From JBBRHQ01 sp963781345 (GTDB lineage: Bacteria > Actinomycetota > Thermoleophilia > Solirubrobacterales > 70-9): 64,000 nt of DNA. Both the position numbers and the translations under genes were made by a program. Shown here piece by piece: positions 34,853 through 43,907 of this stretch (positions are counted from its first letter, which is position 1; the number at the start of each line of letters is the position of its first letter). Under the pieces are notes generated by a model. That model ran no database searches. It saw only the letters and a list, made by a program, of their open reading frames with translations, and had not been told where the DNA came from. The stretch covers positions 1 to 64,000 of the forward strand of contig CAWAFQ010000013.1 in the NCBI GenBank assembly GCA_963781345.1, in the 5' to 3' direction.

Positions 34853-35887
34853 ATGCAGCATCGGATACCCGCCCTCGGGGCGCTCGCCTGCGCTTCGGCC
34901 CTCGCCCTATTCTCGGCCGCCGGATGCAGCTCAGGCTCGGGCTCGACAGAGGCCGGCTCGACCGACTCCGGCGCCGGTGCAGGGGCGACGACACCGGCGC
35001 AGCCGGTGCGGCTGATGATCAGCAGGTCCGGGCTGACTCTGCCGGCGCCGATCTCCGGCGAAGCGGTTGCCTCGCAGCCGTCGGGCCTGTTGTTGATCGG
35101 CGGCCTCGACAGCGGCGATGTCTCCACCTCTTCGGTGCTGCGAATCGATTCCGCGTCAGGGACCAGCTCGCCGGCGGGATCGCTCTCGCAGCCGTTGCAC
35201 GACGCCGCGGCGACCGCGCTCGGAGGCCGCGTGCTGCTCTTCGGGGGTGGATCGGCGACGACGGTCGACGACGTGCAGCGACTGGTTCCGGGACGCACGG
35301 CGCAGGTCGTCGGCCACCTTCCGCAGACCCGCTCCGACCTCTCGGCGCTGACGGTCGGAGACTCTGCGGTCGTCCTCGGAGGCTACGACGGCGCCGCGCC
35401 CGTCTCGGCGGTGCTCGAGACCCGCGATGGGCGGAGCTTCAGGACCGTGGCCGATCTGCCGGTTCCGGTCCGCTACGCATCGGTCACCGCGCGGGGGACG
35501 AAGGTCTACGTCCTCGGCGGCGAGCTCGCCGACGGAACCGACAGCGCCGACGTCCAGGTCGTCGATCTCTCCACCGGGAATGCGACGGTTGCCGGCCACC
35601 TTCCCGCCGGTCTCTCGCACTCCTCCGCGATCGATCTCATGGGCCGCACCTACCTCCTCGGTGGCCGCCTCGACGGCCAGACCACCGACCAGGTGCTCCG
35701 CTTCGAGCCGAGCCGCGTCCGCGCGGTTCGCGCCGGCCGCCTTCCGGAGCCGGTCCAGAACGCCGCGGCCGGTGTTCTCGGCGAAGCCGGCTACCTGGTC
35801 GGCGGCCTCGATCCACAGGGCGCGCCCCTTTCGGGGATCGTCGCCGTGCGGCTCAGCCCGCGGGCTCCCCAGTCGGGCTCCCCCTGA
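34853..35887 (+). CDS. Kelch-like beta-propeller lipoprotein
   Basis: The lipobox is in ALALFSAAGCSSGSG. Kelch-type repeats follow: GLLLIGGLDSGDVSTSSVL, RVLLFGGGSATTVDDVQRL, SAVVLGGYDGAAPVSAVLE, KVYVLGGELADGTDSADVQ, RTYLLGGRLDGQTTDQVLR and GYLVGGLDPQGAPLSG, each with the GG pair of a kelch strand. Six repeats suggest a closed propeller tethered to the membrane. The frame is intact, 344 residues. The start is 86 bases from the divergent YVTN lipoprotein start, so the two may share a regulatory region. Confidence 0.8.
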   Translation: MQHRIPALGALACASALALFSAAGCSSGSGSTEAGSTDSGAGAGATTPAQPVRLMISRSGLTLPAPISGEAVASQPSGLLLIGGLDSGDVSTSSVLRIDSASGTSSPAGSLSQPLHDAAATALGGRVLLFGGGSATTVDDVQRLVPGRTAQVVGHLPQTRSDLSALTVGDSAVVLGGYDGAAPVSAVLETRDGRSFRTVADLPVPVRYASVTARGTKVYVLGGELADGTDSADVQVVDLSTGNATVAGHLPAGLSHSSAIDLMGRTYLLGGRLDGQTTDQVLRFEPSRVRAVRAGRLPEPVQNAAAGVLGEAGYLVGGLDPQGAPLSGIVAVRLSPRAPQSGSP

Positions 35888-36062
35888 TCTCGGCAGCCCG
35901 GATCTCGAGCTCGCTTGCGTCGAGAACCGCCCAGCCGACCCTCTCGACCAGGTGGCCCGAGAAATGGTCGGACTCGAGGTCCGTGAGCGCGACCCGCTCC
36001 CGGTAGACGACGGTCCTCCCCGCTTCGTCGGGCGTGTCCGTGACTATGACTATCTGCGGCAT
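35853..36062 (-). CDS. Small hypothetical protein
   Basis: The ATG at 36062 follows AAGGAGACAGG, a strong binding site. The 69-residue product, MPQIVIVTDTPDEAGRTVVY and ERVALTDLESDHFSGHLVER, looks like a small beta-alpha protein seen in related actinobacteria; I do not recognise a named family. Its 3' end overlaps the convergent kelch gene by 35 bases. The upstream extension of the frame is unlikely to be translated. Confidence 0.6.
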   Translation of the reverse strand: MPQIVIVTDTPDEAGRTVVYRERVALTDLESDHFSGHLVERVGWAVLDASELEIRAAEIRGSPTGEPAG

Positions 36063-36197
36063 CCTGTCTCCTTTGGTTGTTGTCTTCAACGCAGGGTGCG
36101 CGCCCCGGCTTGGCCGCAGGTGAAGGGACGGTAAAACCTCGATCAAGGCCGCTCTGCGTTCAGGAGAACTTCAGGTCGCCGAGCCGATCATCGGCTT

Positions 36198-37073
36198 GTG
36201 CTTCCCCTACGGATGCGAAGAGGATGGCGCTGGATCCTGCAGGGGACCGCGGTCGCGGCCCTGTTCGCACTGATGGCCGTCCCCGACAGCGATGGCGCGG
36301 CAACCCACATCACTCCCTCTCATCCCCCGCGATTCCCGCACGTCGCCGTCCTGGTGCTGGAGAACCACGAGTACCGCAGCATCATTGGCAGCTCCAGCTC
36401 GCCGTACATGACCGGTCTCGCGCGCCGCTCGGGGCTCGCCACCGGCTACTTCGGCGTCGGCCACCCCTCGCTGCCCAACTACCTTGCGCTGACCGGCGGC
36501 TCGACTTTCGGCATCCACAACGACTGCGCGACCTGCGTGGTCGAGGGCAAGAGCCTCTTCGACCAGCTGAGCGCGGCGGGGATCTCTTGGAAGGCCTACT
36601 TCGAGCCGGCCTCCCACAGGGTCAATCCGTTCCTGCACTACGAGGGCAGCGGCAGGGGCGCCGCCGGAGTCGTCCCATTCAGTCAGCTCGGGCGGGACGT
36701 CCGCACCCACTCGCTGCCGCGCTTCTCCTGGCTCGGGCTCAGCCTCTGTCACGACGGACACAACTGCTCGGCCGGGGTCAGCGATCGTTACCTCTCACGT
36801 CTGGTCCCGTCGGTGCTGCGAGCGCTGGGGCCCCGCGGCGTGCTCTTCGTGACCTGGGACGAGGGCACCTCGAAGGCTGGCAGGGGGGGGATTCACGGCG
36901 GTGGCCATGTCGCGCTGATCGCCGCCGGAGGAGCCGCCCGGGCGGGGGCACGGTCGACGGCGCCCGCCGACCACTACACGCTCCTTCACATGATCGAGAG
37001 CTCGTTCGGCCTGCCTGCGCTTCGCAATGCTGCGAGCGCGCCGATCTCGCCGCTGCTGAGCCTGCAGCGCTAG
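36198..37073 (+). CDS. Secreted phosphoesterase (acid phosphatase/phospholipase-C-like alkaline phosphatase superfamily)
   Basis: A hydrophobic N-terminal segment (ILQGTAVAALFALMAV) precedes VAVLVLENHEYRSIIGSSSS, GVGHPSLPNYLALTGG, LFVTWDEGTSKAG and GGGHVALIAAGG, which are metal-binding landmarks of the phosphoesterase (AcpA/PLC) family: E-N-H near the start, H-P-S-L-P-N-Y, and W-D-E. It should act outside the membrane on phosphate monoesters or phospholipids. About 291 residues, intact. It converges on the GT2 gene with a four-base overlap. Confidence 0.8.
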   Translation: MLPLRMRRGWRWILQGTAVAALFALMAVPDSDGAATHITPSHPPRFPHVAVLVLENHEYRSIIGSSSSPYMTGLARRSGLATGYFGVGHPSLPNYLALTGGSTFGIHNDCATCVVEGKSLFDQLSAAGISWKAYFEPASHRVNPFLHYEGSGRGAAGVVPFSQLGRDVRTHSLPRFSWLGLSLCHDGHNCSAGVSDRYLSRLVPSVLRALGPRGVLFVTWDEGTSKAGRGGIHGGGHVALIAAGGAARAGARSTAPADHYTLLHMIESSFGLPALRNAASAPISPLLSLQR

Positions 37074-37830
37074 ACCGCGTTGGGCTGGGGGGCGTGCGCC
37101 ACCCGGGTGCGGCGACCGTTCTCGAAGCGCAGCTGGGGAACCTGCCAGATCGCCTCGGCGACGATCGCCCGGCTCATCTTCGACTCGCCGATGCGGCGAT
37201 CGCGGAAGGTGATCGGGATCTCCTCGACCGAGAAGCCGGCGTCGATCGCACGGTAGGTCATCTCGATCTGGAAGACGTAGCCGTGGGCGTTGATCGAGTC
37301 GAGGTCGATCGCCTCGAGGACCTCGCGGCGGAAGCACTTGAAGCCGCCGGTCAGGTCACGGACGCCGAGGCCGAGGACGGCCCGCGCGTAGACGCTCCCG
37401 CCGCGGCTGATGGCTCGCCGCGCCAGGCCCCAGTCGGCGACGTCGCCACCTGCGACGTAGCGTGAGCCGATCGCCAGATCGGCGACTCCGCGGCCTCGAT
37501 CAGTCGCGGCAGGTCGGCCGGGTCGTGCGAGAAGTCGGAATCCATCTCCAGCACCAGGTCCGCCCCACCCGCGAGGGCGCGGCGGAAGCCGGCGATATAG
37601 GCGGTACCGAGACCCCCCTTGACGGCGCGGTGCATGACCACGACGTCGTCATGGCGGGCGGAGAGTCCGTCGGCTATCCAGCCGGTTCCGTCGGGCGAGT
37701 CGTCGTCGACGATCAGAATGCGCCTCGCCGCCGGCATGTTCGCCCTGGCGGCTTCGACGATAGCCTCGATGTTTCCGGCCTCGTTGTAGGTCGGAAGCAC
37801 CAGCCACGCACAGGCTTCGGGGTGGGACAT
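37070..37830 (-). CDS. Polyprenol monophosphomannose synthase-type GT2 glycosyltransferase, frameshifted once
   Basis: The sequence ACAWLVLPTYNEAGNIEAIV, ILIVDDDSPDGTGWIAD, GGLGTAYIAGFRRAL and LVLEMDSDFSHDP is characteristic of DPM1/Ppm1-type enzymes that move mannose from GDP-mannose to a polyprenyl phosphate. An indel near 37485 moves the frame; IGSRYVAGGDVADWGLARR, RGGSVYARAVLGL and DLTGGFKCFRRE follow. The start at 37830 (MSHPEAC) fits family length, about 253 residues. With GtrA and GT39 genes next to it, it likely supplies the lipid-linked sugar donor. Confidence 0.85.
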
Positions 37831-37898
37831 GCTCCGATTGTGCGTCCGCTCCTCAAAGCCCCGATAAGCCCTGTCTGAGCCCAGGCTAATTCCTGAGC

Positions 37899-38324
37899 TC
37901 ATGCGAAGGTCCAGAGCTTGTTGCCGAGGAAGTTGAATGGCATGGCGATCGCCACCGCCAGCGCTTGGGCGGGGAGCTCGCCGATCTGGGCTCCGGCGAC
38001 CAGAGCCTCGAGCACGACGAGGTTGATCATCAGCGAGGCGACGCTGACAACCAGGAAACGGGCCGCCTGGAAGGCGGCCCGGCCCTCGCCCGGCCCGAAG
38101 GTCCAGGTCCGGTTGAGCAGGTAATTGTTCGTGACCGCGACGCAGAACGCTCCGATCGCGGCCGGCGTGTGGTGGACCCCCGCACCATTGACGAGCAGGG
38201 CGAAAACGACGAGGTTGATTGCGTAGCCGGAGCCGCCGACGACGCTGAACTTGAGCAGCTGCAGCCAGTTCGCAGAGCTCCTCGTTGCGTCGCCGATTCG
38301 GGCCGCCAGCTCACCCCCGCTCAC
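37899..38324 (-). CDS. GtrA family membrane protein
   Basis: 141 residues with four hydrophobic helices, including FSVVGGSGYAINLVVFALLV, YLLNRTWTFG (the family motif NRxWTF), FLVVSVASLMINLVVLEALV and AVAIAMPFNFLGNKLWTFA. GtrA-like proteins are thought to flip or help handle polyprenyl-linked sugars. The ATG overlaps the stop of the GT39 gene by four bases, so the two are translationally coupled. Confidence 0.9.
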   Translation of the reverse strand: MSGGELAARIGDATRSSANWLQLLKFSVVGGSGYAINLVVFALLVNGAGVHHTPAAIGAFCVAVTNNYLLNRTWTFGPGEGRAAFQAARFLVVSVASLMINLVVLEALVAGAQIGELPAQALAVAIAMPFNFLGNKLWTFA

Positions 38325-39883
38325 AGTCGCCCCCCGTGGACGATGATCGCGTTCTCGCCAAAACCGGTATCGAGTCGGTCGAGCCGGCTGAAGTGGACCG
38401 GCCGAGGGTTGCGGGCGACGAAGCGCAACAGGGTCAGCGGGCCTTCCCGGACGCCGCCTGCAAACCGGAAGTCGGCCGGCAGCCCGGTGACCGACCTCGC
38501 GGCCCGCGGCTTGGCGACGACATCGACCTCACTGACCGCAAGGCGGCCCGAATAGGCGCGCTGCACGGCGCCGTTGAGGTAGAACTCGAGGGGATCGGCG
38601 GCCAGCTTCCAGGTGACGACGGCGCGGGCGCGGCTCGAGGTGTCGATCTTTGCCGCCAGGTCGCTCCAGTCCGGCCGCTGGAGGTTCGGCGTGAGGTCGA
38701 CGTGGACGACGAAAGCGAGCCAGTACGCGCAGAGGACGGCTGCGATCGCCAGCCCGATGCGCCCGGCCCGCGGGGCGGCGAGCCCGACGGCAGCCACGGC
38801 CAGCAGAGGCACCAGCGCCGGCAGCAGGTTGCGCGCGATCGCATAGTCCTTCCCGGCCAGAGCGGCCAGAAGTGCGATCAGCACCGTGCCCCCGCCGACG
38901 GCGATCCCGACCAGCGCGGCGCGCCGGCCCCGCCGGCCTGCGGCCAGGAGCGCAAGGACCATCCCCGCGCCCACGAGCAGCCCGGGAACGATCGCGTAGC
39001 CGTTGCGTGGCGCCCGACCGATCACCTGGCCGGTCTCTCCGGTGACGAAGCTGGCGGCTGTATCGATTCCACGCGTGGGCAGGGGGATCGACGAGATCCA
39101 CCCGATGTGGTGGGGATTGACCTGCGCCAGCGCGAGAGGAGTCAGGAGCAGTCCCATCGCGGCGATGCCGGCGACCGCGCCGAGGGCAGCGAGGCGGAAC
39201 CTGGTGGCGAGGAGCAGCCAGACGGCCTCGATCGCCACCGGGAAGGCCGCGAAATAGTGGGTTGCAAGGGCGAGGGCCGAGAGCAGGCCCCATAGCGCCA
39301 GGTCCGATCGGTCTTCGCTACGGCGGGCCCGCAGGAAGAAGAGCAGCGAGGCGGCGCTTAGCAGCACCAGGAGGGCGTAGGAGCGAGCCTCCTGCGAGTA
39401 CCAGATCAGCATCGGGTTCAGCGCCACCAGCGCCGCGGCGATCAGCCCCGCCCGGCGGCTGAGCAGTTCCTTCCCGATCAGGAACGCGACCGGGATCGTG
39501 ATCGCGCCGAACAGCGCCGACAGAGATCGAAGCCCGGCCTCTCCGGTACCGAAGAGCTTCGACCACCCCCAGGCGAGCACGTAGTAGAGCGGGGGGTTGG
39601 ACTCGCTTGCCCGGACCTCTCGCAGCATGTGGATGAAGCTCCCGGGCAGCACCCGCGCGGCGGTGATCACCTCGTCGTGGTGATAGCTCTGCAGGCCGAT
39701 GGTCGCGAAACGCACCGCGAAGCCGACTGCCGCTATCCCCGCCAGCCCCCAGAGAATCCCCGAGCCGGCCCGGGACATGCTCCAGGCCGGCGCCCGCAGG
39801 CGCTGGCCCTCTGAGGTTGCGTGCTGCTCGTTGCGGATTCCACCACCCTCCACTCTGCGCATCCCGGCTAACAGCGAGGTCAA
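38321..39883 (-). CDS. Glycosyltransferase family 39-like membrane protein (dolichyl-P-mannose-type)
   Basis: A multi-pass protein of 520 residues. The first luminal loop carries IGLQSYHHDEVITAARV (the catalytic acidic residue after H-H) and SNPPLYYVLAWGWSKLFG, the PMT/ArnT-type signature. Many hydrophobic helices follow, such as LWGLLSALALATHYFAAF, LGAVAGIAAMGLLLTPLALA and LLPALVPLLAVAAVGLA, then a soluble C-terminal domain of about 130 residues. It should transfer a sugar from a polyprenyl-phosphate donor to an exported acceptor. The start may be at an internal ATG; the upstream one is used here. The gene is intact. Confidence 0.82.
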   Translation of the reverse strand: MTSLLAGMRRVEGGGIRNEQHATSEGQRLRAPAWSMSRAGSGILWGLAGIAAVGFAVRFATIGLQSYHHDEVITAARVLPGSFIHMLREVRASESNPPLYYVLAWGWSKLFGTGEAGLRSLSALFGAITIPVAFLIGKELLSRRAGLIAAALVALNPMLIWYSQEARSYALLVLLSAASLLFFLRARRSEDRSDLALWGLLSALALATHYFAAFPVAIEAVWLLLATRFRLAALGAVAGIAAMGLLLTPLALAQVNPHHIGWISSIPLPTRGIDTAASFVTGETGQVIGRAPRNGYAIVPGLLVGAGMVLALLAAGRRGRRAALVGIAVGGGTVLIALLAALAGKDYAIARNLLPALVPLLAVAAVGLAAPRAGRIGLAIAAVLCAYWLAFVVHVDLTPNLQRPDWSDLAAKIDTSSRARAVVTWKLAADPLEFYLNGAVQRAYSGRLAVSEVDVVAKPRAARSVTGLPADFRFAGGVREGPLTLLRFVARNPRPVHFSRLDRLDTGFGENAIIVHGGRL

Positions 39884-39933
39884 GAGATCGTGAGCGCCGG
39901 GTAAAAGCCGCCCCGGCCGCCCTCATCCGCCTC

Positions 39934-42349
39934 TCACGGAGCGCAGGAACTGCTCGGCATACTGCGGTTGGGACCGAACGAGGCGGGGAGGGCGGCGCGG
40001 CTGTCGCCCCATCCGCGGTTTGCTCGGCTTCCCAGGCGGAAGGTCAGGCGGGCGCCCTTCGCGAGCGCGCACCAGGTCGTCCAGGGGCGGCCGTAGGGGT
40101 GGCCGTTGAAGCGCATCCCCTCGACGTAGGGGTTCCTCGCCGAGGCCGCCGGCGCGGTGATCAGCACCCGGCGGCGGCCGTGCAGGCGGATGACCGCGTG
40201 CCGGAACAACGGGCTGCCGATCGCCATCAGATCGACCCCCGGCACCTCCGGATAGAGGCCGAGCGCCCCGAAGACGTACCAGGAGCCAAGCTCGCCGAGG
40301 TCGTCGTTGCCCGGGTAGCCGGCCGGCGAGGTGTTGTAGAGGCGCAGGATCGTGCGGCGGACCGCGGCCTGGGTCTTGAACGGGCGTCGGGTCCAGTCAT
40401 AGAGCCAGGGGACATTGAGATTGGGCTCGTTGCCGAGCAGCGCGTGGCTGGTGTGGGTGGCGCCTGCGCTGCCGTTGAGGTGACGGAGAAAGAAGTCGAG
40501 GCGCTTGGTCGCCTTGGTGCGATTCCCCATCGCCCGGAAGAGGCCGGCCGGGTCGTGCGGAACCATCCACGTGTACTGGAACGAGTTGCCCTCGGCGAAT
40601 CCGCCGCCGCGGAGGTTGTCGTAATGGCGGTAGAAGGCGCCGCTCTCAAAGCGCGGCTCGACCTTGCGGCTATACGGGTTGAAGATGTTGCGCCAGGCCC
40701 CGGAGCGCTGGATGAAGGCCCTGTAGACGGCCGGGTCGCGGGCGACGCGAGCCGCGAACTGGGAGATCGAGAAGTCGTCCGTCGCGTACTCGAGCGTCGT
40801 CGCCGCCGATGCCCAGACCGAATCCGGCTTCCCGAATATCGAGTTGGCATTTCGCCGGTTGACGTCGAGGTCGTAGGGCACGTAGCCGAGGCTGAGGTAT
40901 GAAGCGAGGCCCTGGCGCTCGAGGTAGCGGCCGTCCGCCGACCGGCAGTTCTCGGAAGCCCCGCGGACCATCGCGGCGAGCGCGGCGCCGGGGCTGAAGC
41001 CGAGGCGCCGAAGGCCGCGGCGGAGGCGATGATCGGGTCCGCGGGGTCGCCGACCATCGTCATGCTCTGGCCGTTGGCGTAGGACCAACGCGGCAGGCAG
41101 CCGCTCGGTCAGCGTCGGCGAGCATCGAAGAGACGATGTCGCCGGCTCGCTGAGGCGCCAGTATCGAGAGCAGCTGGATCTGGCTGCGGTAGATGTCCCA
41201 TCCGGAGATGTCCGCGTACTGGGTCCGGCCGGCGGCCGTGTGGATGCGACCGTCCATCCCCGGGTAGCGACCGTCGACGTCATCGAAGGTCCGCGGGGCG
41301 AGGAGGGCGTGGTAGAGGGCGGTGTAGAAGGTGCTGATGTCGTGGCGCCTACCGCCGCTGACTCCGACCCTGGCAAGCGCCCTGCCCCAGCGCGCCGACG
41401 CCGCCGCAGCTGTCCGGCCGAAATCGAAGCCGCGCTCCTCGGCCGCGAGGTTGCGCCGGGCGCCGGCGATGCTGACGAACGAGATTCCGACCCGGACCTT
41501 GACGACCCGGTTGCGGCGGGTGTCGAAGGTCGTGTAGGCCCCCGCCTGCGCCGTCTTCCCGGCGACCGTCGAGGGGTGCCTGCGGTCGATCGCGGATGTT
41601 CCGCCGGGGTGGAGCCCATGGCGCCTCCAGGTACCGGAGGAGCCGAACGGCCTGTTGAAGCGGGCCGAGAAGTAGACCCGGTAGCGGGGACGCTGAGCAC
41701 AGAAGTAGCCGCTTGACGCGACTCCGCTTATCTCCCGCTTGGCGGGATCGACATGGACCTCTGCGAGGTCGTCCGCCCGCGCGCTGCCGCCGGCGTTGAT
41801 GAGAACGCTGGCGTGGCGGCTGCGGGAAAATGTGAAACGGGCGAGACCGGTGCGCGTCGTAGCCGTCAGCTCGGCGTTGATCGAGTCCGGCCGGGAGGGG
41901 TCGAGCCGGACCTCGTAGTAGCCGGGCGAGGCGTGCTCGTGCGCGTGGGCGAACCCGGGCCGGAACCTGGCGCCGAGCCCGGCGACGCCGTGGGGTGCCG
42001 GGGAGGCGGTCAACGGCTCGGTGGTCGGGATGAAGGGGAAGTCCCCGTAGAGGGCGCAGCCGGCGCCGCTGAGGTGGGTGAGGCTGAAGCCCTTGAGGTG
42101 ATGGTCGCGGTAGTCGTAGCCGCCGGAGTGCCGATCGGTGGGCGAGGTGTCGGGGCTCCACTGGACCATTCCGAAGGGAACCGCCGCCCCGGGGAAGTTG
42201 TGGCCGCCGCCAAACGTCCTCGGGCCCGGCTGGGTGCCGGCGAATGGTGCGACGAAGCGACTGAGGCCAGCTGCGTGCGCGTGCGCGGGGCCGCCTGCGG
42301 CCAGGGCAAGCAGCAGCGCCGCGACGGTCGATGTGGCCCCGCGTCTCAT
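39934..42349 (-). CDS. Secreted GH92 family alpha-mannosidase, frameshifted
   Basis: A signal peptide (TVAALLLALAAGGPAHAHA) is followed by GH92 motifs: FGGGHNFPGAAVPFGMVQW, GYDYRDHHLKGFSLTHLSG, DISGWDIYRSQIQLLSILA, YLSLGYVPYDL, TLEYATDDFSISQFAA and HTSHALLGNEPNLNVPWLY, with GYPGNDDLGELGSWYVFGAL near the end. GH92 enzymes are Ca2+-dependent exo-alpha-mannosidases, mostly alpha-1,2. Indels near 41100 and 41010 break the middle, but the flanking sequence is complete. The ATG at 42349 is chosen from the signal peptide; the open frame upstream is not convincing. About 800 residues. Confidence 0.88.
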
Positions 42350-42427
42350 CTCGGGGCGAGACGGTAGAGGTTGTTTCTGAGGAAGCGCTCGCAGAGGGTC
42401 CGACCACCCGCCTACTCTCGGCAACCA

Positions 42428-42655
42428 ATGAAGGCAAAGAACTGGATCGACGCCTACGCGGAGCGCCTCGGCGTCGATCCCCCCACCGCAGAGGAGTTCA
42501 CCGCGATCCTCGACCTCGCCGCCGAAGCCGCGCACGCGTCCGAGCGGGTCGCCGCTCCGGTCGCCTGCTGGCTCAGCGCAAGGGCGGGGCTGGGCTTGCC
42601 CGAGTCGGTCGAGGCCGCCCGCGAGGTCTCCGGGGGAGGCGACAGCCAGGCCTGA
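42428..42655 (+). CDS. DUF6457 small protein
   Basis: The 75-residue product MKAKNWIDAYAERLGVDPP and EFTAILDLAAEAAHASERV, then APVACWLSARAG, follows the pattern of the small DUF6457 proteins often found beside molybdenum-cofactor or redox genes in actinobacteria. The conserved AHASERxAAP core is present. Here it precedes a GDSL hydrolase gene by 22 bases. Function unknown. Confidence 0.65.
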   Translation: MKAKNWIDAYAERLGVDPPTAEEFTAILDLAAEAAHASERVAAPVACWLSARAGLGLPESVEAAREVSGGGDSQA

Positions 42656-42677
42656 GGGCGAAGTACGCTGGCCCCCG

Positions 42678-43466
42678 GTGGCGTCCGCTACCTACAGCCG
42701 CTACGTCGCGATCGGCGACAGCACCACCGAGGGCCTCGACGACCCTCTCCCCGGTGGCGCCTACAGGGGCTGGGCCGACCGGTTGGCCGAGCGCCTTGCA
42801 GAGCTCGAGCCGGCGGCCACATACGCCAATCTGGCGATCCGCGGGCGGCTTGCGGGGCAGGTTCGCGCCGAGCAGCTCGCGGCGGCGCTGGCGCTCGAGC
42901 CCGACCTCGCCTCGGTCGTCGCCGGTCTCAACGACGCCCTGCGTCCGGGCTTCGAGGTCGACACCGTCGCCTCCGAGATCGAGGCGATGCAGGCGGCGCT
43001 GGTCCGCTCGGGCGCGACGGTGGTCACCTTCACCATGGCCGACCCGACGCCGGTGATCCCGATCTCGCGGCCGCTGCGGCCACGGCTGCTCGCCTTCAAC
43101 GAGGCGCTGCGCGAGGTCGCCGCCCGCAGCGGCGCGATCCTGATCGACTTCGCCCGCCACCCGGTGGCCTCGGATCCGCGGCTGTGGAGCGTCGATCGCC
43201 TCCACGCCAACTCCGCCGGACACGCCCGCATCGCCGCGGCGGTGATCGACGCGCTCGAGCTGCCCGGCTCCGACAGCTCGTGGGCGGAGCCGCTTCCCCC
43301 GCTCCCCCAGCGGCGCCCGCACGAGGTGCTCGCGGCCGAGATCGGCTGGTCGGGCCGCCACCTCGTTCCCTGGCTCCTGCGCCGCGCCCGGGGGCGATCC
43401 TCGGGGGACGGGATCGAGCCCAAGCGGCCTGCGCTGGAGCCCGTCTCCGCCGGGCCCGGGGACTGA
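42678..43466 (+). CDS. SGNH/GDSL hydrolase (esterase/lipase)
   Basis: Block I is YVAIGDSTTEGLDDP with the Ser nucleophile. A Gly/Asn block is present (LAIRGRLAG, VVAGLNDALRPG), and SVDRLHANSAGHARIA carries the Asp and His of block V. The length is 262 residues and the frame is intact, starting at GTG. No signal peptide is visible, so it is likely cytoplasmic. It is followed by a TTG-started VOC gene three bases after its stop. Confidence 0.88.
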   Translation: MASATYSRYVAIGDSTTEGLDDPLPGGAYRGWADRLAERLAELEPAATYANLAIRGRLAGQVRAEQLAAALALEPDLASVVAGLNDALRPGFEVDTVASEIEAMQAALVRSGATVVTFTMADPTPVIPISRPLRPRLLAFNEALREVAARSGAILIDFARHPVASDPRLWSVDRLHANSAGHARIAAAVIDALELPGSDSSWAEPLPPLPQRRPHEVLAAEIGWSGRHLVPWLLRRARGRSSGDGIEPKRPALEPVSAGPGD

Positions 43467-43469
43467 GGG

Positions 43470-43907
43470 TTGGCGAGCGAGCGCGATCCGCGGCTGCTCG
43501 GGGTTCTCGAGACCGTCATCTACCACGAGCCCGATCAGTCCGAGCCGATGCTCCGCCTCTACCGCGATGTCCTCGGCCTCGCCGTTGTCGCCGGGTGGGA
43601 GGACGGGACCGCCCTTCGCTGCGGCGGCGGCGTCGTCCTGATCTTCGACCGCGCCAAGCTCGCCGAGCGCGACGAGCCGATCGCTGACCACGTGACCAGC
43701 GGATCCACCCACGTCGCCTTCCTCGCCTCCCCGCAGCAGTACGACGCCTGGCGGGAGCGGCTGCGCGCCGCGGGTGTCGAGATCACCCACGAGCATGAGT
43801 GGCCCGAGGGGCGGCGCTCGCTCTACTTCCGCGACCCGGCCGCCAACCTGATCGAGATCGCCGGCGGCGACATCTGGCCGAACCCGGCGGGCGGCGGCCC
43901 CGGATGA
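43470..43907 (+). CDS. VOC family protein (glyoxalase-like)
   Basis: LGVLETVIYHEPDQSEPMLR and YRDVLGLAVVAGWEDG form the first module, and HVAFLASPQQYDAWRERLRA with SLYFRDPAANLIEIAGGDIW the second; the H...E metal-ligand pattern of vicinal oxygen chelate enzymes is visible. 145 residues, TTG start. Its stop overlaps the ATG of the carboxyltransferase gene (ATGA), so the two are coupled. Epimerases and lyases acting on acyl-CoA occur in this family, which fits its neighbour, but this is inference. Confidence 0.85.
   Translation: MASERDPRLLGVLETVIYHEPDQSEPMLRLYRDVLGLAVVAGWEDGTALRCGGGVVLIFDRAKLAERDEPIADHVTSGSTHVAFLASPQQYDAWRERLRAAGVEITHEHEWPEGRRSLYFRDPAANLIEIAGGDIWPNPAGGGPG

Noticed and set aside
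39817..40902. 361-residue frame opposite the GH92 gene
   Set aside because: Antisense to conserved GH92 motifs, no motif of its own.
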